A DNA stretch of 62,382 nt from an uncultured Pluralibacter sp. (GTDB lineage: Bacteria; Pseudomonadota; Gammaproteobacteria; Enterobacterales; Enterobacteriaceae). Positions 34,856 to 45,256 of this stretch are shown here, piece after piece (the stretch's first letter is position 1; each line of letters begins with the position of its first letter). Location of the stretch: assembly GCF_913775985.1 (NCBI RefSeq), contig NZ_CAJYMB010000160.1, positions 1-62,382 of the forward strand, in the 5' to 3' direction. A program made the position numbers and the translations under genes. The notes under the pieces are model-generated. The model searched no databases and had not been told where the DNA came from. It worked only from the letters and a program-made list of their open reading frames with translations.

Positions 34856-36192
34856 TGACCGAAGGCAAGCGCGCGCGCCTGCTGCTGGTGGACGACGATC
34901 CGGGGCTGCTCAAGCTGCTCGGCCTGCGTCTTTCCAGCGAAGGTTTTAGCGTGACCACCGCAGAAAGCGGGCACGAAGGGCTGCGGATCCTCGGCCGGGA
35001 GAAAATCGACCTGGTCATTAGCGATCTGCGGATGGATGAAATGGACGGCCTGCAGCTGTTTGCCGAGATCCAGAAGGCACATCCCGGTATGCCGGTGATC
35101 ATACTGACCGCGCACGGTTCGATCCCGGAAGCCGTCAGCGCCACCCGCGAAGGCGTCTTTAGCTTTCTGACCAAGCCGGTGGACAAAGACGCGCTGTACA
35201 AAGCGATTGACGAAGCACTGCTTCACACTGCGGCCTCCAGCGACGAGGGGTGGCGGGCGGCTATCGTTACCCGCAGCCCGATCATGCTGCGCCTGCTGGA
35301 TCAGGCCAAAATGGTGGCAATGTCTGACGTCAGCGTGCTGATCCAGGGCCAGAGCGGCACCGGCAAAGAGATCTTTGCCCAGGCGATCCACAACGCCAGC
35401 CCCCGCAGCGCCGCGCCCTTTGTTGCCATCAACTGCGGCGCGCTTCCGGAGCAGCTGCTGGAATCCGAGCTGTTTGGCCACGCGCGCGGGGCGTTTACCG
35501 GCGCGGTGAGCAATCGCGAAGGGCTGTTTCAGGCCGCCGAAGGCGGTACGCTGTTTCTTGATGAAATCGGCGATATGCCGCAGCCCCTGCAGGTGAAGCT
35601 GCTGCGGGTGTTACAGGAGCGCAAGGTGCGGCCGCTCGGCAGCAACCGCGATCTGGATATCGACGTGCGCATTATCTCTGCCACCCACCGCGATCTGCCG
35701 AAGGTGATGGCGGAAGGGGAGTTTCGCGAAGATCTGTTTTATCGCCTGAATGTGGTGAGCCTGAAAATTCCGCCGCTGTCGGCACGCGCGGAAGATATTC
35801 CGCTGCTGGCGGGCCATCTGCTGCGCCAGGCCGCCAGCCGCCACAAGCCGTTTGTGCGCGCCTTTTCCACCGATGCAATGAAGCGCCTGATAGCGGCCAG
35901 CTGGCCGGGCAACGTACGTCAGCTGGTGAACGTGATTGAGCAGTGCGTGGCGCTGACCGCCTCGCCGGTGATTGGCGAAGCGCTGGTGGAACAGGCGCTG
36001 GAGGGGGAGAATACCGCGCTGCCCACCTTCGCCGACGCGCGCAACCAGTTTGAGCTCAACTACCTGCGCAAGCTTTTGCAAATCACCAAAGGCAACGTCA
36101 CCCACGCGGCGCGAATGGCCGGGCGCAACCGCACCGAGTTTTACAAGCTGCTGTCGCGCCACGAACTGGACGCCGGAGACTTTAAAGAGTAG
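34855..36192 (+). CDS. glrR: Sigma-54-dependent response regulator GlrR (QseF)
   Basis: NtrC-family activator. Receiver domain residues 1-120 with the phosphoacceptor Asp in [12 protein letters not shown]. The AAA+ domain has Walker A GQSGTGKE, the sigma-54 contact loop GAFTGA (in [15 protein letters not shown]) and Walker [14 protein letters not shown]-terminal Fis-type HTH ([20 protein letters not shown]) binds DNA. 445 aa against 444 in E. coli. The best target in this window is glmY, whose TGTC-N10-GACA boxes and sigma-54 promoter lie about 2.5 kb upstream. Confidence 0.96.
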   Translation: MTEGKRARLLLVDDDPGLLKLLGLRLSSEGFSVTTAESGHEGLRILGREKIDLVISDLRMDEMDGLQLFAEIQKAHPGMPVIILTAHGSIPEAVSATREGVFSFLTKPVDKDALYKAIDEALLHTAASSDEGWRAAIVTRSPIMLRLLDQAKMVAMSDVSVLIQGQSGTGKEIFAQAIHNASPRSAAPFVAINCGALPEQLLESELFGHARGAFTGAVSNREGLFQAAEGGTLFLDEIGDMPQPLQVKLLRVLQERKVRPLGSNRDLDIDVRIISATHRDLPKVMAEGEFREDLFYRLNVVSLKIPPLSARAEDIPLLAGHLLRQAASRHKPFVRAFSTDAMKRLIAASWPGNVRQLVNVIEQCVALTASPVIGEALVEQALEGENTALPTFADARNQFELNYLRKLLQITKGNVTHAARMAGRNRTEFYKLLSRHELDAGDFKE

Positions 36193-36597
<405 letters not shown>

Positions 36598-36607
36598 TAG
36601 CCGCCCG

Positions 36608-36628
36608 GGCGGCCCGCAACGGGCCGCC
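36608..36628. terminator. Strong hairpin between glnB and dtpC
   Basis: A perfect 9-bp GC-only stem GGCGGCCCG / CGGGCCGCC with a CAA loop sits between the convergent glnB and dtpC. No T run follows, so termination is likely but unproven; it would block exonucleases in either case. Confidence 0.6.
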
Positions 36629-36639
36629 AGCATTCTCTC

Positions 36640-38100
36640 TTATTCCTGGTCCGGCAGGGGTACCGACGTCCGGCCCAGCAGCTTTCTCAGGCATACCGCA
36701 ACCGCAATCACCGCAACAGCACAGAGCGTCCACTCGCCCATTTGCCTGAAGAAGTGCCCGTACGCGGCAACCGCCGCCTCACCAATCTGCGATTCGGTGG
36801 TTTCCTGGGCGACGACTCCCGCCAGCCAGTTCGCCACCGCGCCCGTTGCCAGCATGTAGATCCCGGTTAACACCCCGGTCACGCCGGGCATGTTAAGGCG
36901 GGTTATCTGCGCCATCGCCACCGGATCGATAAATAGCTCGGCAAATCCCATCAGCGCCAGGCCGGCAATCATCATGCCCATTGAGGCATGTCCGTGCAGC
37001 TGTCCGCTGCGGGCGTTAAGCGCCAGCAGCAAAAAGCCGCCGCCCATCAGCAGCAGCCCCAGCGCAAACTTGAGCCACACCCGCAGGGGCGAGGTGATTC
37101 CGCCCTCGGGCCGCGCCAGCCATGCCAGCACCACGCCCGCAGCCATCACCGCCACGGCATTGACCGACTGGAAGAGGGCGGTAGGTACTTCGATGCCCAG
37201 CAGATGCCGCTCCACGAAGCGATCGATAAACAGGCTGATGGAGCTGCCGCCCTGCTGAGCCAGCACCCAGAACAGCGTCCCGGTAAGCATCAGCAGGACA
37301 ATTTGCCCCAGCGCCCGGCGGTGTTCCGGGTGGCGAATCATCAGGCGCGCCACCATCTGAACGGCAAACGCGCAGACCAGCGCCAGTAGCCAGCCGGCGA
37401 GATTGTTTTGCAGCAGCAGGGTGAAGAAAACCGGTGCCAGGCTCAGCATCACCAGCAGCCAGCCCCAGACCGGCAGCGGCCCTTTTTTGGCCTTCAGCGC
37501 CGGCTTATTCACGCCGGCAGTGTTGCGAAAATGGCGGTGGCCGCTGAGGAAGATCAGCAGCCCGATAAACATGCCCACCCCCGCCAGCGCAAAGCCGACG
37601 TGCCAGCCGTACAGCTGGGCGGTTAGCCCGCAGGCGATGGGCGCAGCGATGGAGCCGATGTTGCCGGCGGCGTACAGCAGGGAGAACCCGCCGTCGCGGC
37701 GGCTGTCGTCCGGGGTGTACAGCTCGCCCAGCAGCACGCTGATATTGGATTTAAACAGGCCGTAGCCGCAGATAATGATCGCCAGCGCGAGGTACAGACT
37801 CCACGTTGAGTCAGATTCAACACCGAGGACTACGTGGCCGAGGGTCATTAAGAGCGCACCGGTAATCACCGCTGTGCGGTTGCCGAGCAGGCGGTCGGCT
37901 AGCCAGCCGCCGAGAATAGGAGTTACATAGACCAGAGATGCGTAGGCGCTGAAGAGGCTGATTGCATGGCTGTCGTCAAAGCCAAGCTGGTGGGTGAGAT
38001 AGAGGATGAGCAGGGCACGCATGCCGTAAAAGCTGAAATATTCCCAGATTTGAATCGCGACGATGTAGTAAATCGCGCGCGGTTGTGAGGGTGTTTTCAT
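36640..38100 (-). CDS. dtpC: Dipeptide/tripeptide permease DtpC (YjdL)
   Basis: Proton-dependent oligopeptide transporter (POT/PTR2). The N-terminal block [21 protein letters not shown] and the POT signature ([40 protein letters not shown]) are nearly identical to E. coli YjdL as I recall it. 12 or more membrane helices, 486 aa. E. coli DtpC prefers lysine-containing dipeptides, which suits its place right after cadA: peptide-derived lysine would feed the decarboxylase. The family start at 38100 behind AGGAGAT was chosen. A terminator after cadA lies just upstream. Confidence 0.94.
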   Translation of the reverse strand: MKTPSQPRAIYYIVAIQIWEYFSFYGMRALLILYLTHQLGFDDSHAISLFSAYASLVYVTPILGGWLADRLLGNRTAVITGALLMTLGHVVLGVESDSTWSLYLALAIIICGYGLFKSNISVLLGELYTPDDSRRDGGFSLLYAAGNIGSIAAPIACGLTAQLYGWHVGFALAGVGMFIGLLIFLSGHRHFRNTAGVNKPALKAKKGPLPVWGWLLVMLSLAPVFFTLLLQNNLAGWLLALVCAFAVQMVARLMIRHPEHRRALGQIVLLMLTGTLFWVLAQQGGSSISLFIDRFVERHLLGIEVPTALFQSVNAVAVMAAGVVLAWLARPEGGITSPLRVWLKFALGLLLMGGGFLLLALNARSGQLHGHASMGMMIAGLALMGFAELFIDPVAMAQITRLNMPGVTGVLTGIYMLATGAVANWLAGVVAQETTESQIGEAAVAAYGHFFRQMGEWTLCAVAVIAVAVCLRKLLGRTSVPLPDQE

Positions 38101-38116
38101 ATCATCTCCTTGCGGC

Positions 38117-38150
38117 GAAAAAAAGGGGAAGTGGCAAGCCACTTCCCCTT
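38117..38150 (-). terminator. cadA terminator
   Basis: On the minus strand AAGGGGAAGTGGC / GCCACTTCCCCTT forms a 13-bp stem with a 2-nt loop followed by a T run. It ends the cadBA transcript 11 nt after the cadA stop. Readthrough would enter dtpC, whose ribosome binding site overlaps the end of this element. Confidence 0.93.
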
Positions 38151-38161
38151 AGTGCTTAACG

Positions 38162-40306
38162 TTACTTGGTGTTTTCTTTCAGCACGTTAACGGTGTAACG
38201 ACCGTCTGCCTGGCGATAGGCACCGTGGATATCGGTTTCAAAGCCCGGATAGTGGGCGCCAATTTCGCACAGCATCTGCAGGAATTCAAGAACCGGACGG
38301 CTCTCTTCGGTGATCATCTCACCCGGCATGACCAGCGGAACTCCCGGAGGATACGGCAGGATCATGTTCGCGTTGACGCGACCAACCATCTCTTCGAGAT
38401 AAACTTCCTCGGTTTCACCGTGCAGCTCTTTCTGGAAAGCAGCATACGGGGTGATAACCATTTTCGGCAGCACTTCGAAGGCGCGGAACATCAGGTCCGG
38501 CAGGTTGTGATGCATGATCAGTTTGTGGATGTTCTGTGCCAGCTCCTGAATACGCATGTTTTCGTAGAATTCAGGATTCTCACGATACAGCGACGGCAGC
38601 ATGTTTTTCACGCGCAGGTTCAGGTCGAAGGCGCGTTTGAAGTCGGTCAGCGCGCGCAGCAGGCTCAGAGCCTTGGTTTTATCGATACCGATGCTGAACA
38701 GGAACAGCATGTTGTACGGGCCGGTTTTCTCAACCACGATACCGTGTTCATCAAGGTATTTAGACACGATGCTGGCCGGAATACCGAAATCAGCCATGGT
38801 ACCGTCTTCTTTCATACCCGGAGTCAGCAGAGTGACTTTGATCGGGTCGAGGTACATGTGGTCGCTGTCGATATTTTTAAAGCCGTGCCAGTTGCTGTCT
38901 GGATCCAGCGACCAGCATTCAGGCTGATCGATTTCATCCGGCTGCCACGCGTCGAAGAACCAGCTTTCTGCTTCGCCTTTCAGACGTTTGATCTCTTTAC
39001 GGAAGCGGATAGCGCGTTCGATAGAGTCGTTGATCAGACGCTTACCGGCATTGCCTTTCATCATCGCCGCGGCGGTTTCGGTGGAGGCCACGATACCGTA
39101 GTGCGGAGATGTAGAGGTGTGCATCATGTAGGCTTCGCTAAAGGTTTCTTCGTTAACGTCACCTTTCACGTGGATCATTGAAGCCTGAGAGAACGCCGCC
39201 AGCAGTTTGTGGGTGGACTGGGTTTCGTAAATAACTTTACCTTCCACGCGACCGCCGCTCATGCCGCATTTGCCGGCATAAATCGGGGAGAAGTTGGTGT
39301 AAGGCACCCACGCGGAGTCAAAGTGGATGGATTTAACATCCAGCGTTTTCTTGATGAAGTCAGTGTTGTACAGCAGGCCATCGTAAGTGGAGTTGGTGAC
39401 GACTGCGTGTACCGGCCAGGTAGCGTTAGGGGTTTCTTCTACGCGTTTGGCGATGGTGTCGTGTGAGAACTCGCTCTGCGGGATACCGCCGAGAATACCG
39501 TAGGCGTTACGGGTCGGGCGGAAGTAGATCGGCGTAATGTCGCTCATCATCATCAGATGGGTCAGCGATTTGTGGCAGTTACGGTCAATCATGATGGTGC
39601 TGCCTGCCGGGGCAGAGTACATACCGATGATTTTGTTCGCCGTAGAGGTGCCGTTTGTCACCATGTAGCTGCGTTCTGCGTTAAAGACGCGGGCGATATA
39701 CTCTTCCGCTTCTTTATGCGGACCGCTGTGGTCCAGCAGGGAGCCCAGCTCGGACACGGAGATGGAGATATCGGACTTCATGGTGTTGGCGCCGTAGAAG
39801 TCATAGAACAGGCTGCCTACCGGGCTTTTCTGGAAAGCGGTACCGCCCATGTGGCCCGGAGTACAGAAGGTGTATTTACCTTCGCGAACGTATTTGAACA
39901 GCGCTTTGGTCAGCGGCGGCAGAATAGTATCGATGTACTCGTCGGTGCTCTGTTTGATTTTTGCAGCGATGTCGTCAGCCGCATTCAAAGCATATTCGAA
40001 GAAGCGAACGTGCATACGCAGGTCGTTAAGGCTAACGTCCAGCGTGGACTGGTTGTTGGCAAAGGCATAAACCGGCATGTGCTCGTTCATTTTGCTGATT
40101 TCTTCGCACAGGCTCAGGTTGTAGGTGTCCCAGTCGAAGACCACGCCGCACAGGCGGGCATTGTTTTCAATCAGTTTCAGCAGATCTTCACGGTCGTTAG
40201 GATAAACAATCTGGAAGTCCAGGCGCTCAAGGGCGCGGTGCAATTCGCGAATGGGTTCTTCTTTGAAGTAGACACCCATGTGATTCATGATTGCGATAAC
40301 GTTCAT
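38162..40306 (-). CDS. cadA: Inducible lysine decarboxylase CadA
   Basis: PLP-dependent decarboxylase converting lysine to cadaverine and CO2, consuming a proton during acid stress. An N-terminal wing domain (1-130) mediates decamer assembly. The PLP core has the Schiff-base lysine in STHKLLAAFSQASMIH (near 367) and the C-terminal domain ends in LKENTK. 714 aa against 715 in E. coli. Together with the CadB antiporter it forms the acid-resistance cycle; expression is activated by CadC. Confidence 0.98.
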   Translation of the reverse strand: MNVIAIMNHMGVYFKEEPIRELHRALERLDFQIVYPNDREDLLKLIENNARLCGVVFDWDTYNLSLCEEISKMNEHMPVYAFANNQSTLDVSLNDLRMHVRFFEYALNAADDIAAKIKQSTDEYIDTILPPLTKALFKYVREGKYTFCTPGHMGGTAFQKSPVGSLFYDFYGANTMKSDISISVSELGSLLDHSGPHKEAEEYIARVFNAERSYMVTNGTSTANKIIGMYSAPAGSTIMIDRNCHKSLTHLMMMSDITPIYFRPTRNAYGILGGIPQSEFSHDTIAKRVEETPNATWPVHAVVTNSTYDGLLYNTDFIKKTLDVKSIHFDSAWVPYTNFSPIYAGKCGMSGGRVEGKVIYETQSTHKLLAAFSQASMIHVKGDVNEETFSEAYMMHTSTSPHYGIVASTETAAAMMKGNAGKRLINDSIERAIRFRKEIKRLKGEAESWFFDAWQPDEIDQPECWSLDPDSNWHGFKNIDSDHMYLDPIKVTLLTPGMKEDGTMADFGIPASIVSKYLDEHGIVVEKTGPYNMLFLFSIGIDKTKALSLLRALTDFKRAFDLNLRVKNMLPSLYRENPEFYENMRIQELAQNIHKLIMHHNLPDLMFRAFEVLPKMVITPYAAFQKELHGETEEVYLEEMVGRVNANMILPYPPGVPLVMPGEMITEESRPVLEFLQMLCEIGAHYPGFETDIHGAYRQADGRYTVNVLKENTK

Positions 40307-40326
40307 AGTCGTATCTCCAGGTGTAG

Positions 40327-40368
40327 AAAGCCCTTCCTGTCGCGGTGTGACAGGGCAGAAAGGGCTTT
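40327..40368 (-). other. cadB-cadA intergenic stem-loop
   Basis: AAAGCCCTTCCTGTC (40327-40341) pairs with GACAGG (40349-40354) and, after a 5-nt bulge, AAGGGCTTT (40360-40368). It lies between the two coding regions and ends 21 nt before the cadA start. It may stabilise cadA mRNA or set the cadA:cadB ratio; there is no T run on the transcribed strand. Confidence 0.7.
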
Positions 40369-40383
40369 TTTAGAAAGGGTTAC

Positions 40384-41721
40384 TTAGTGGGCGTTAGCAG
40401 CTTTAGCAGCAGCGGCTTCGGCGTTGTGCTGACGCTGGCCCAGTTTGCGGCCGTAGAACATCAGGATGATCAGGCTCACGATGAAGGTACCGGACAGTTC
40501 AAATGAACCCGCACCCATCAGCGCGATGAAGCAGAAGCAGCAGCCGAAGAAGGAGCAAATCAGGCTTGCCAGGTTGCGCAGGTTGACGCCATCGAAGCGA
40601 ACCAGGTCAACGCAGGAGTAGAAGTAAGGCAGCATGGTCAGCAGTACCGCAATACCGGTCAGCTCGCCGAACAGGTCGGAAGCTTTACCGCCTTCGGAGC
40701 TCATGAAGGTGATGAGGATCATCAGCGCGGTCATTTTGCAGGATGCCAGCAGCAGGCCTTTCTTAGGCACGCCGTTTTTATCCATCTCGCCGTATACTTT
40801 CGGGAAGTTGCCGTCTTTCGCTGCGCGGGCACCGGCCTGACCAACCAGCATCATCCAGGAACCCAGAGACGTCAGGCAGGCGAATGCGGTGAAGGCAGAC
40901 ACCAGCGGTGCAGCCCAGCTGCCGAGAATCGTTGAGGCGCTGATAGCGAACGGCGCACCGGATGCAGCCATCTGCGAAGCAGGGTACATACCGGCAATAA
41001 CCTGAGTTGCGGCAACATATACCAGACCAGCCAGCGCGGTACCCATCATGGTAGCCATCGGCACGGTGCGTTTCGGATCTTTAACCATACCGGTACTTAC
41101 CGCTGCGGATTCAACCCCAACGAAGGCCCACAGGCAGAGCAGCACGCTGTTAATCACCGCGCGGGAGTCGCCGACGTGAGAGGTATTCCAGTTTGCTTTA
41201 TAGGTAGCAACGTCAAACCAGTGCCAGCCCGCAACAGCGGTCATGATTACCGGGATAAGTACCAGAATCAGGCCCATAGAGGTCAGACGGCTTACCCAGG
41301 CGCCACCCAGCAGGTTGACGAAGGTGAAGATCCAGACGATGGCGATACAGGCGATACCTGCTGCAACCGGCTCGTTCAATACCGGGAAGAAGGTTGAAAG
41401 ATAAGAGACGGCGGTGATGCCGATTGCCAGATTACCAATCCAGTTTGCATGGTAATAAAGGACGCCAGTCTGGAAACCGAAGGCCGGAGAAAGCTCGCCA
41501 GCGTAAGCGATAGGACCACCTTCCTGCGGGTTCTTGGTTGCCAGGCGGGCATAAACATACGCCAGAGACATGGCACCGATAATCGATATTACCCAGCCGA
41601 AAATAGAAATTGCCCCGATGCTGGCAAGGTTCGCGGGTAATAGTGCAATCCCACTCCCCATCATGTTACCGGCGACGACACCGGTACAGGCTAACAGCCC
41701 GATCTTTTTTGCGGAACTCAT
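40384..41721 (-). CDS. cadB: Cadaverine/lysine antiporter CadB
   Basis: APC-superfamily antiporter exchanging external lysine for cadaverine across the inner membrane. Motifs include the first-helix GVVAGNMMGSGIALLPANLA and GGPIAYAGELSPAFGFQTG; about 12 membrane helices. ATG 41721 (MSSAKKIGL) follows AGGAGAAAACG and gives 445 aa against 444 in E. coli. First gene of cadBA. Confidence 0.97.
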   Translation of the reverse strand: MSSAKKIGLLACTGVVAGNMMGSGIALLPANLASIGAISIFGWVISIIGAMSLAYVYARLATKNPQEGGPIAYAGELSPAFGFQTGVLYYHANWIGNLAIGITAVSYLSTFFPVLNEPVAAGIACIAIVWIFTFVNLLGGAWVSRLTSMGLILVLIPVIMTAVAGWHWFDVATYKANWNTSHVGDSRAVINSVLLCLWAFVGVESAAVSTGMVKDPKRTVPMATMMGTALAGLVYVAATQVIAGMYPASQMAASGAPFAISASTILGSWAAPLVSAFTAFACLTSLGSWMMLVGQAGARAAKDGNFPKVYGEMDKNGVPKKGLLLASCKMTALMILITFMSSEGGKASDLFGELTGIAVLLTMLPYFYSCVDLVRFDGVNLRNLASLICSFFGCCFCFIALMGAGSFELSGTFIVSLIILMFYGRKLGQRQHNAEAAAAKAANAH

Positions 41722-42081
41722 GTTTCGTTTTCTCCTCATTTTATTTTGGAGGCGCGGATCATGATGTGGAGCTTAAGGTGATCCGACCGACTGGCGACAA
41801 GCTTAAAACTCACGAGAGGAGAAGTCCTAAAGATAAGGTGAAGTAAAATAAAACATCACACAAATGACAAGTTGAGCTTTTTCGTTCACATGTCATGATA
41901 TCAAAATGATATCAACAAAAGATAAATGTTCAGTAATTTCATGGGTTTGATTTAAATTCTTGTGTTGCTTTTTTGTGTGTTTTCTCGGGTGGGTGTTTAT
42001 TTAAAAATAACATTTTTAGGCGAGGCGATAACATATAAATAACTTCACTGCGCCCGGGAAAGGGGCGCAGTGAAAGAATAT
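41722..42081 (-). promoter_or_regulatory. Pcad regulatory region (cadC-cadB intergenic)
   Basis: A 360-nt AT-rich, gene-free region between cadC and cadB, the expected site of CadC binding and H-NS silencing. Two identical 8-bp palindromes TGATATCA lie at 41896-41903 and 41907-41914, 11 bp apart (one helical turn), about 180 nt upstream of cadB. T-rich tracts occupy 41940-42020. I could not fix a single -35/-10 pair with confidence. Confidence 0.65.
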
Positions 42082-43611
42082 TTATTCTGCAGAAAGAAAA
42101 TTGTCTAAATAAGGAACGACGCGGGTTATTGAGGTCTGGAACAAACCATTCTCAATCCAGTAAAGGGTATTATCCCCGGGGCGTAAATTAAAGGCAGTAA
42201 TATAGGCATCGGCAGCAAGGCGATTCTCGCCCTTCATTTCGTACACTTTGCCGAGAAGGACATAATTCAACCACGACATCTCTCTTGCAATGCCGCTGTT
42301 AATTTCATCGTAGGCGTCGTTCACGTGGCCCTGACTCAATTTCTCAATGGTCTTTATCTGGTAGAACACCGACGTCTGCTCGATTTGCGGGATCTCGCTG
42401 ATGCGGTCGATATTGGCATACAGCGCGCTGAGCTGCTTATCATCCAGAGACTGCTGTGAGTGGCGCAGGGCGTCCACCAGCACTTTTTCCGCCGAGGCAT
42501 AGGTAAAGTCCGGTGACTGCTTAATGACCTCGTCCAGAATGGCGCTGGCCTTGCCCAGAGAATCGATATCACCCTTCATCATCAGCATGTGGGCTTCATA
42601 AAACTGCGCCAGCGACGGGCTGCGCGAGGGCTGAAACTGGCGCAGCATGGTCTGCATATCTTCTGGCCACGGCTGCATCAGCGAGCGGGAAAGGCTGTTC
42701 ATCATATCATTCTGGATTGAGAGCTGATTGTCGCTGGTAATGAAGTAGCGTTTGTCGAGCATCACCGAACCGTCGGCATTATCAATCAGCTTCACCGACA
42801 TGAAGCACTGCTGGGCGCGGTAGTGGCGCTGGTTAACAAACTCGATGGTCATCGTCTTACCCGAGTTGCTCGGCTCGTTGACGTTATAGTTGGTCTTGTC
42901 GTGAACCATAAAGGTGGAGAATGTGTTCAGCGATGTGGTAATCAGGCTGCCGAGGCCCACCGCGTAGGAGTGCTGCGATGCCCAGTTGTTGCAGCTGTTG
43001 CCGTTAACCAGATGAATATCAATATCGCGCGGGTTGAGCAGAAGGCGAGTTTTGGTCACCGGCGGGTGGGTATGCAGAGTGGAAAGCGCCACCAGCGTTA
43101 CGCAGGTACCGAGGGCCAGCAGAAACAGGCACCACACCCAGAAGGAGGTTCGGGAACGTGTTTTTACCGGCGGCGGTGCGGCTGTTTCAGCCTCGGCGGG
43201 CGGTGCCGTTTTTATCACTCCTGCAAACTCGCTCAGCGCGGGCGCGGGCGCGGGCTCTGCGGCGGGAAGCGGTGGGGCGTCACCTTCCATGCACCACACT
43301 ACCGGCGCGGTGAGCTTATAGCCGCGCTTGGGCACCGTGATGATATATTCCGGACTATTTTCTTCTGAGTCTTTCAACGACTTACGTAATTCCGAAATGC
43401 TTTGGGTCACCACATGATTGGTGACCACATTGCGCGTCCAGACATTATCAATGAGCTCGTCGCGGCTTAAAACCTCATCCGGATGGTGGGCAAAATAGAC
43501 CAGTAGATCGATCAGGCGCGGCTCGAGCGTTAGCTGACGTCCCTGCCGGCTGATTTGATTAATGGAAGGGGTAACCAGCCACTCACCGATGAGGACTACA
43601 GATTGCTGCAT
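42082..43611 (-). CDS. cadC: Acid/lysine-sensing membrane transcription activator CadC
   Basis: ToxR-like one-component regulator. The cytoplasmic winged helix (residues ~5-105; NVVTNHVVTQSISELRKSLKD) binds Pcad, a proline-rich linker leads to one membrane helix (FWVWCLFLLALGTCVTLVAL), and the periplasmic domain senses pH and, with the LysP permease, lysine. The periplasmic cysteines (SCNNW and AQQCF) that form a pH-dependent disulfide in E. coli are conserved. 509 aa against 512. The linker is diverged and Pro/Ala rich. Confidence 0.96.
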   Translation of the reverse strand: MQQSVVLIGEWLVTPSINQISRQGRQLTLEPRLIDLLVYFAHHPDEVLSRDELIDNVWTRNVVTNHVVTQSISELRKSLKDSEENSPEYIITVPKRGYKLTAPVVWCMEGDAPPLPAAEPAPAPALSEFAGVIKTAPPAEAETAAPPPVKTRSRTSFWVWCLFLLALGTCVTLVALSTLHTHPPVTKTRLLLNPRDIDIHLVNGNSCNNWASQHSYAVGLGSLITTSLNTFSTFMVHDKTNYNVNEPSNSGKTMTIEFVNQRHYRAQQCFMSVKLIDNADGSVMLDKRYFITSDNQLSIQNDMMNSLSRSLMQPWPEDMQTMLRQFQPSRSPSLAQFYEAHMLMMKGDIDSLGKASAILDEVIKQSPDFTYASAEKVLVDALRHSQQSLDDKQLSALYANIDRISEIPQIEQTSVFYQIKTIEKLSQGHVNDAYDEINSGIAREMSWLNYVLLGKVYEMKGENRLAADAYITAFNLRPGDNTLYWIENGLFQTSITRVVPYLDNFLSAE

Positions 43612-43774
43612 AGCGTTAGGAGCTCAGTCTAAATAGAGGAAAGAAGCAATCATAACATACTTCGAAAGGCGCGTTTTCTACGCGGGGTGCCGAATACCGG
43701 CGGGGAATGGGGCGTTGACTTGCGGTAAGGTTTTGCAGGCGGCGCGCAGCCGCCTGCGATACGTTCACACTGTT

Positions 43775-44953
43775 TTACAGCACTTTGTGCGGGCCAAAGC
43801 ACTCATAGTGAATGCGCTCGGCGTTAACGCCCTGCGCCACCAGCTGGCCTGCGGCAAACTGCATAAAACCCACCGGACCGCAGAGATAAAACTGCATCTT
43901 CGGATCCGCAAGCTGGGCCTGCAGAGGACGCAGCTCCATCAGGCCACGGGTATCGTAGGTGTCGCCGGCGGCCGGCGTGCGGTACCAGACATGAGAGCTA
44001 AAGTGCGGCAGGCGTGCACCAAGGGCCGCGACTTCGCTGGCGAAAGCGTGGACGCTGCCGTTTTCCGCCGCGTGCAGCCAGTTAACCTGCGCCGGATGCT
44101 GCGCGGCGGCCAGGCTGTCCAGCATGGCGAGCATCGGTGTCTGGCCGACGCCGGCAGAAATCAGGGTTACCGGTGCGTCAGGGTCGACCTGCAAAAAGAA
44201 GTCCCCGGCCGGTGCCGCCAGCTTCACCACGTCCCCCACGGCGGAGCGATCGTGTAGCCAGCTGGAAACCTGGCCGCCCTCTTCGCGCTTCACCGCAATA
44301 CGGTAGCCTTTATGGTTCGGCTTGCGGGTCAGGGAGTACTGGCGGATCTCCTGATGCTCAAAGCCCTCCGGCTTCAGCCAGATAGCCAGATACTGGCCGG
44401 GCTGATAATCCGCAACGTCGCCGCCGTCTGCTGCTTCCAGTTCAAAACTGGTGATCAGCGCGCTCTGCGGCTCTTTACTGACAATGCGGAACTCACGGGT
44501 GCCTGACCAGCCGCCGCTTTTGCTGGCGTGCTCCTGATAGATCTGGCCTTCGCGTTTGATAAACACATCTGCCAGCACGCCGTAGGCTTTGCCCCAGGCG
44601 GTAAGCACTTCTTCACCCGGGCTGAGCATTTCATCAAGAGTCGCCAGCAGATGGGTGCCTACGATGTTGTACTGCTCGGGTTTAATCTGGAAACTGGTGT
44701 GCTTTTGGGCGATTTTCTCGACGGCGGGGAGCAGCGCGGGCAGATTTTCAATATTGCTGGCGTAGGCGGCAATGGCGTTGAACAGCGCTTCACGCTGGTC
44801 GCCGTTGCGCTGGTTGCTCATATTGAAAATCTCTTTCAGTTCCGGGTTGTACTTGAACATACGGTCGTAAAAGTGGGCCGTCAGTTTTGGGCCAGTCTGG
44901 AGCAGAAGAGGGATGGTGGCTTTCACCGTAGCAATGGTTTGTGCGTCTAGCAT
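43775..44953 (-). CDS. hmp: Flavohaemoglobin nitric oxide dioxygenase Hmp
   Basis: Detoxifies NO to nitrate with O2 and NAD(P)H. The globin domain (1-138) has the proximal-His region and [24 protein letters not shown]; the FAD domain has RQYSLT and the NAD domain [14 protein letters not shown] and [10 protein letters not shown]. 392 aa against 396 in E. coli, a few residues missing in the loop around [21 protein letters not shown]. The family start at 44953 was chosen over an in-frame start seven codons earlier. An NsrR box lies just upstream. The hairpin at 43735-43757 after the gene has no downstream T run on this strand. Confidence 0.97.
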   Translation of the reverse strand: MLDAQTIATVKATIPLLLQTGPKLTAHFYDRMFKYNPELKEIFNMSNQRNGDQREALFNAIAAYASNIENLPALLPAVEKIAQKHTSFQIKPEQYNIVGTHLLATLDEMLSPGEEVLTAWGKAYGVLADVFIKREGQIYQEHASKSGGWSGTREFRIVSKEPQSALITSFELEAADGGDVADYQPGQYLAIWLKPEGFEHQEIRQYSLTRKPNHKGYRIAVKREEGGQVSSWLHDRSAVGDVVKLAAPAGDFFLQVDPDAPVTLISAGVGQTPMLAMLDSLAAAQHPAQVNWLHAAENGSVHAFASEVAALGARLPHFSSHVWYRTPAAGDTYDTRGLMELRPLQAQLADPKMQFYLCGPVGFMQFAAGQLVAQGVNAERIHYECFGPHKVL

Positions 44954-44979
44954 AGCATTTGTCCTGTTTAACATATCTA

Positions 44980-45002
44980 ATCATGTATTTTAAATGCATG
45001 TT
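44980..45002. promoter_or_regulatory. NsrR operator of hmp
   Basis: ATCATGTATTT-T-AAATGCATGTT is an 11-1-11 near-palindrome closely matching the NsrR consensus (AAGATGCATTT-N-AAATGCATCTT), 26 bp upstream of the hmp start. NO would relieve repression. Confidence 0.82.
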
Positions 45003-45126
45003 ATAGCGATACCCACATCATTGTAAATGGTTCTTTGCCGGATGCGCATTATTCATCACAAACCTGAAAAAGAATTTGCCACAAAGTGTTTAAGTTTTTG
45101 TTCCCAAAATCCCTTGCCTGACGGCA

Positions 45127-45142
45127 AGGTAATCGTTTGCGT
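45127..45142. promoter_or_regulatory. PurR operator of glyA
   Basis: AGGTAATCGTTTGCGT, reverse complement ACGCAAACGATTACCT, matches the PurR box well. It sits 115 bp upstream of glyA in the 303-nt hmp-glyA divergent region, agreeing with PurR control of glyA known from E. coli. A TATACT at 45182-45187 may be the -10. No clear MetR palindromes were found. Confidence 0.8.
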
Positions 45143-45256
45143 AAAATCCATTGTCAAGACCTGTTATCCCTTAACTAATCAGTTATACTGTCCGCCGTTG
45201 CCCAAAAGGGCCCTTTTTTAAGCGGTTATTACTGTTAGCTGAGTCAGGAGATGCGG

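Noticed and set aside
38225-39181. 318-codon antisense frame in cadA, and others at 6316-7353, 27077-27979, 53447-53908 and 59423-59878
   Set aside because: All lie opposite well supported genes and have no independent support.
43735-43757. Hairpin GCAGGCGGC/GCCGCCTGC after hmp as a terminator
   Set aside because: On the hmp strand it is followed by an A-rich tract, not T; the T run is on the wrong side.
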